From positions 1-7,912 of the forward strand of contig CAYUET010000069.1 in NCBI GenBank assembly GCA_964443875.1: 7,912 nucleotides of DNA. The letters are read 5' to 3'. A model generated the notes under the pieces. The model was not told the origin of the DNA and did not search any database. It saw nothing but the letters and a program-made list of their open reading frames with translations. This document shows, in pieces, positions 6,764-7,912 of this stretch. How positions within the stretch are numbered: the first letter of the stretch is position 1; every line of letters begins with the position of its first letter. The position numbers and the translations under genes were made by a program. The DNA is from CAYUET01 sp964443875. GTDB lineage: Bacteria; Auribacterota; JAFGBW01.

Positions 6764-7912
6764 ATGTTTGAGAATGTGAATTTGAGAATTCTTGTCATTA
6801 TGGCGGTGATAGGCGTCTGTGCCTATCTTTTTTACCCGATTGAAAAACGCATTCCCTTAGGTCTTGATTTAAGGGGCGGTGTTAATATTGAGGCCCGAAT
6901 TGATATGGCGGATGTGGCCAAAAAACTGGAGAAGAGGGCCCTGACGCCCTATGAACAGGAAACCCATTTGAATCAGGCCATTACGGTTATCCGTGAAAGA
7001 ATTAATCAGACCGGCCTTCTTGAATCCGAGGTCCGCAAGGGCGGAGCCGACCGGATTACCCTTCAGATTCCCGGCTACACCAATACAGAAGATGCGGTAA
7101 AGCTTTTAACCCAGGTGGGTTACCTGGAATTTGCCCTGGTCAGCGAAGACCAGAATAAAATCGGTCTTGCCATGAAAAGCAAGAAGATTCCGGGCTACCG
7201 CCTGCTCTCTATGACAGCCGGAAGAGCGGGTGAAACGATTTCCCAGGATCTTCTGGTCAAGGAAAAATCCGAATTTGACGGCACTTATCTTCAGAGTTCA
7301 ACCGTGACTTTCAGCCAGAATTTCAATGAACCCCAGGTGAGCCTGAATTTTAACAGCAAAGGGGCCAAACTTTTTGCTGCTGTAACCCGAAAGAATGTGG
7401 GACGCAGGCTGGCGATTATTCTGGACGATAAAATTGTGTCCGCCCCGACAATCCAGACTGAAATTCCCAATGGCTCTGCAGTGATTACAGGCAGTTTTAC
7501 CCTCGATGAAGCCAAACAGCTTTCTTTGATTTTAAATGCCGGCGCTTTACCTGCGAAGCTTGAAGTGTTGTCAACAAGCCAGGTTTCAGCCTCTCTGGGA
7601 AAAGATTCCATTGCCAATGGAACAAAGGCCTGTATTTTCGGTCTTATTTTTGTGGCTGTCTTCATGATAGGTTATTATTTGCTTCCCGGAGGTATTGCCG
7701 TAATAGGCTTGATGGTCAATGCGGTTATGATTCTGGGTATTATGGCCGCCTTCAGGGCAACCATGACACTTCCCGGTATTGCCGGTTTGATTTTAACTCT
7801 AGGTATGGCGGTCGATGCCAATGTTCTTATTTATGAGAGAATGCGCGAGGAGATGAAGCTTGGTAAAAGAATAAAAAGCGTCATTGAAGCGGGATATAAC
7901 AAAGCTTTTCTT
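6764..7912 (+). CDS. secD: SecD, protein translocase subunit (3' end beyond the window)
   Basis: First 383 residues of SecD, the proton-driven membrane subunit that pulls exported proteins out of the SecYEG channel on the periplasmic side. The first helix is about residues 8-25, followed by the D1 motif LGLDLRGGV (32-40). The periplasmic P1 domain includes VIRERINQTG (75-84) and DRITLQIPGY (96-105). The block AIILDDKIVSAPTI (217-230) and ITGSF (241-245) precede LILNAGALPAKLEV (255-268), which leads into the membrane part. Helices follow from about 288. TLPGIAGLILTLGMAVDANVLIYERMREE is present at 335-363, with D351 at the conserved proton-relay position (D519 in E. coli). The ATG is preceded by GGAG (6754-6757) at good spacing. 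The P1 region is short, closer in size to Thermus than to E. coli SecD. secF, or a fused SecF half, should follow outside the window. Confidence 0.97.
   Translation, partial: MFENVNLRILVIMAVIGVCAYLFYPIEKRIPLGLDLRGGVNIEARIDMADVAKKLEKRALTPYEQETHLNQAITVIRERINQTGLLESEVRKGGADRITLQIPGYTNTEDAVKLLTQVGYLEFALVSEDQNKIGLAMKSKKIPGYRLLSMTAGRAGETISQDLLVKEKSEFDGTYLQSSTVTFSQNFNEPQVSLNFNSKGAKLFAAVTRKNVGRRLAIILDDKIVSAPTIQTEIPNGSAVITGSFTLDEAKQLSLILNAGALPAKLEVLSTSQVSASLGKDSIANGTKACIFGLIFVAVFMIGYYLLPGGIAVIGLMVNAVMILGIMAAFRATMTLPGIAGLILTLGMAVDANVLIYERMREEMKLGKRIKSVIEAGYNKAFL

Noticed and set aside
7291..7665. 124-residue minus-strand open frame within secD
   Set aside because: secD is continuous and motif-complete on the plus strand here; this is a shadow of it.

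Overview
This window is bacterial chromosome, probably from a Gram-negative-type (diderm) lineage. That reading rests on the yajC-secD pair, the polyprenyl-phosphate style glycosyltransferases and the compact SecD. Overall style (AT-leaning, big GT-C membrane enzymes of the kind common in PVC, Omnitrophota and Elusimicrobiota-like genomes) hints at an uncultivated lineage. This taxonomic guess is weak, because no rRNA or other strong marker is present.

Layout, left to right. (1) Bases 1-88: possible tail of an unidentified gene, not assignable. (2) 89-1642, minus: a 517-residue GT-C (GT39/ArnT/PMT-like) membrane glycosyltransferase. (3) 1643-2429: a low-GC stretch with no intact gene. It contains a polypyrimidine tract, an 18-bp perfect palindrome, and what looks like the decayed C-terminal part of another GT-C enzyme (about 1983-2325). 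(4) 2430-4216, plus: a two-gene unit overlapping by ATGA. The first gene is a GT2 glycosyltransferase of the dolichol-phosphate-sugar synthase type with four C-terminal membrane helices. The second is a class I SAM-dependent methyltransferase. (5) 4280-6253, minus: a 657-residue GT-C membrane protein with a C-terminal soluble domain, convergent with the methyltransferase. (6) 6254-6424: divergent intergenic region. (7) 6425-7912, plus: yajC and the first 383 codons of secD, which runs off the window.

How the genes may work together (inference): the GT2 enzyme would load a sugar onto a polyprenyl phosphate on the cytoplasmic face. The two GT-C enzymes are of the type that uses such lipid-linked sugars on the outer face of the membrane, to glycosylate lipid, polysaccharide or protein. 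The methyltransferase could modify the sugar or lipid product. This accessory glycosylation block abuts the conserved Sec accessory locus (YajC-SecD, normally followed by SecF), which supports protein export. I see no mobile element, CRISPR array, tRNA, rRNA or recognisable riboswitch. I did not find a clearly new system; the most unusual items are the glycosylation block itself and the GT-C remnant inside it.
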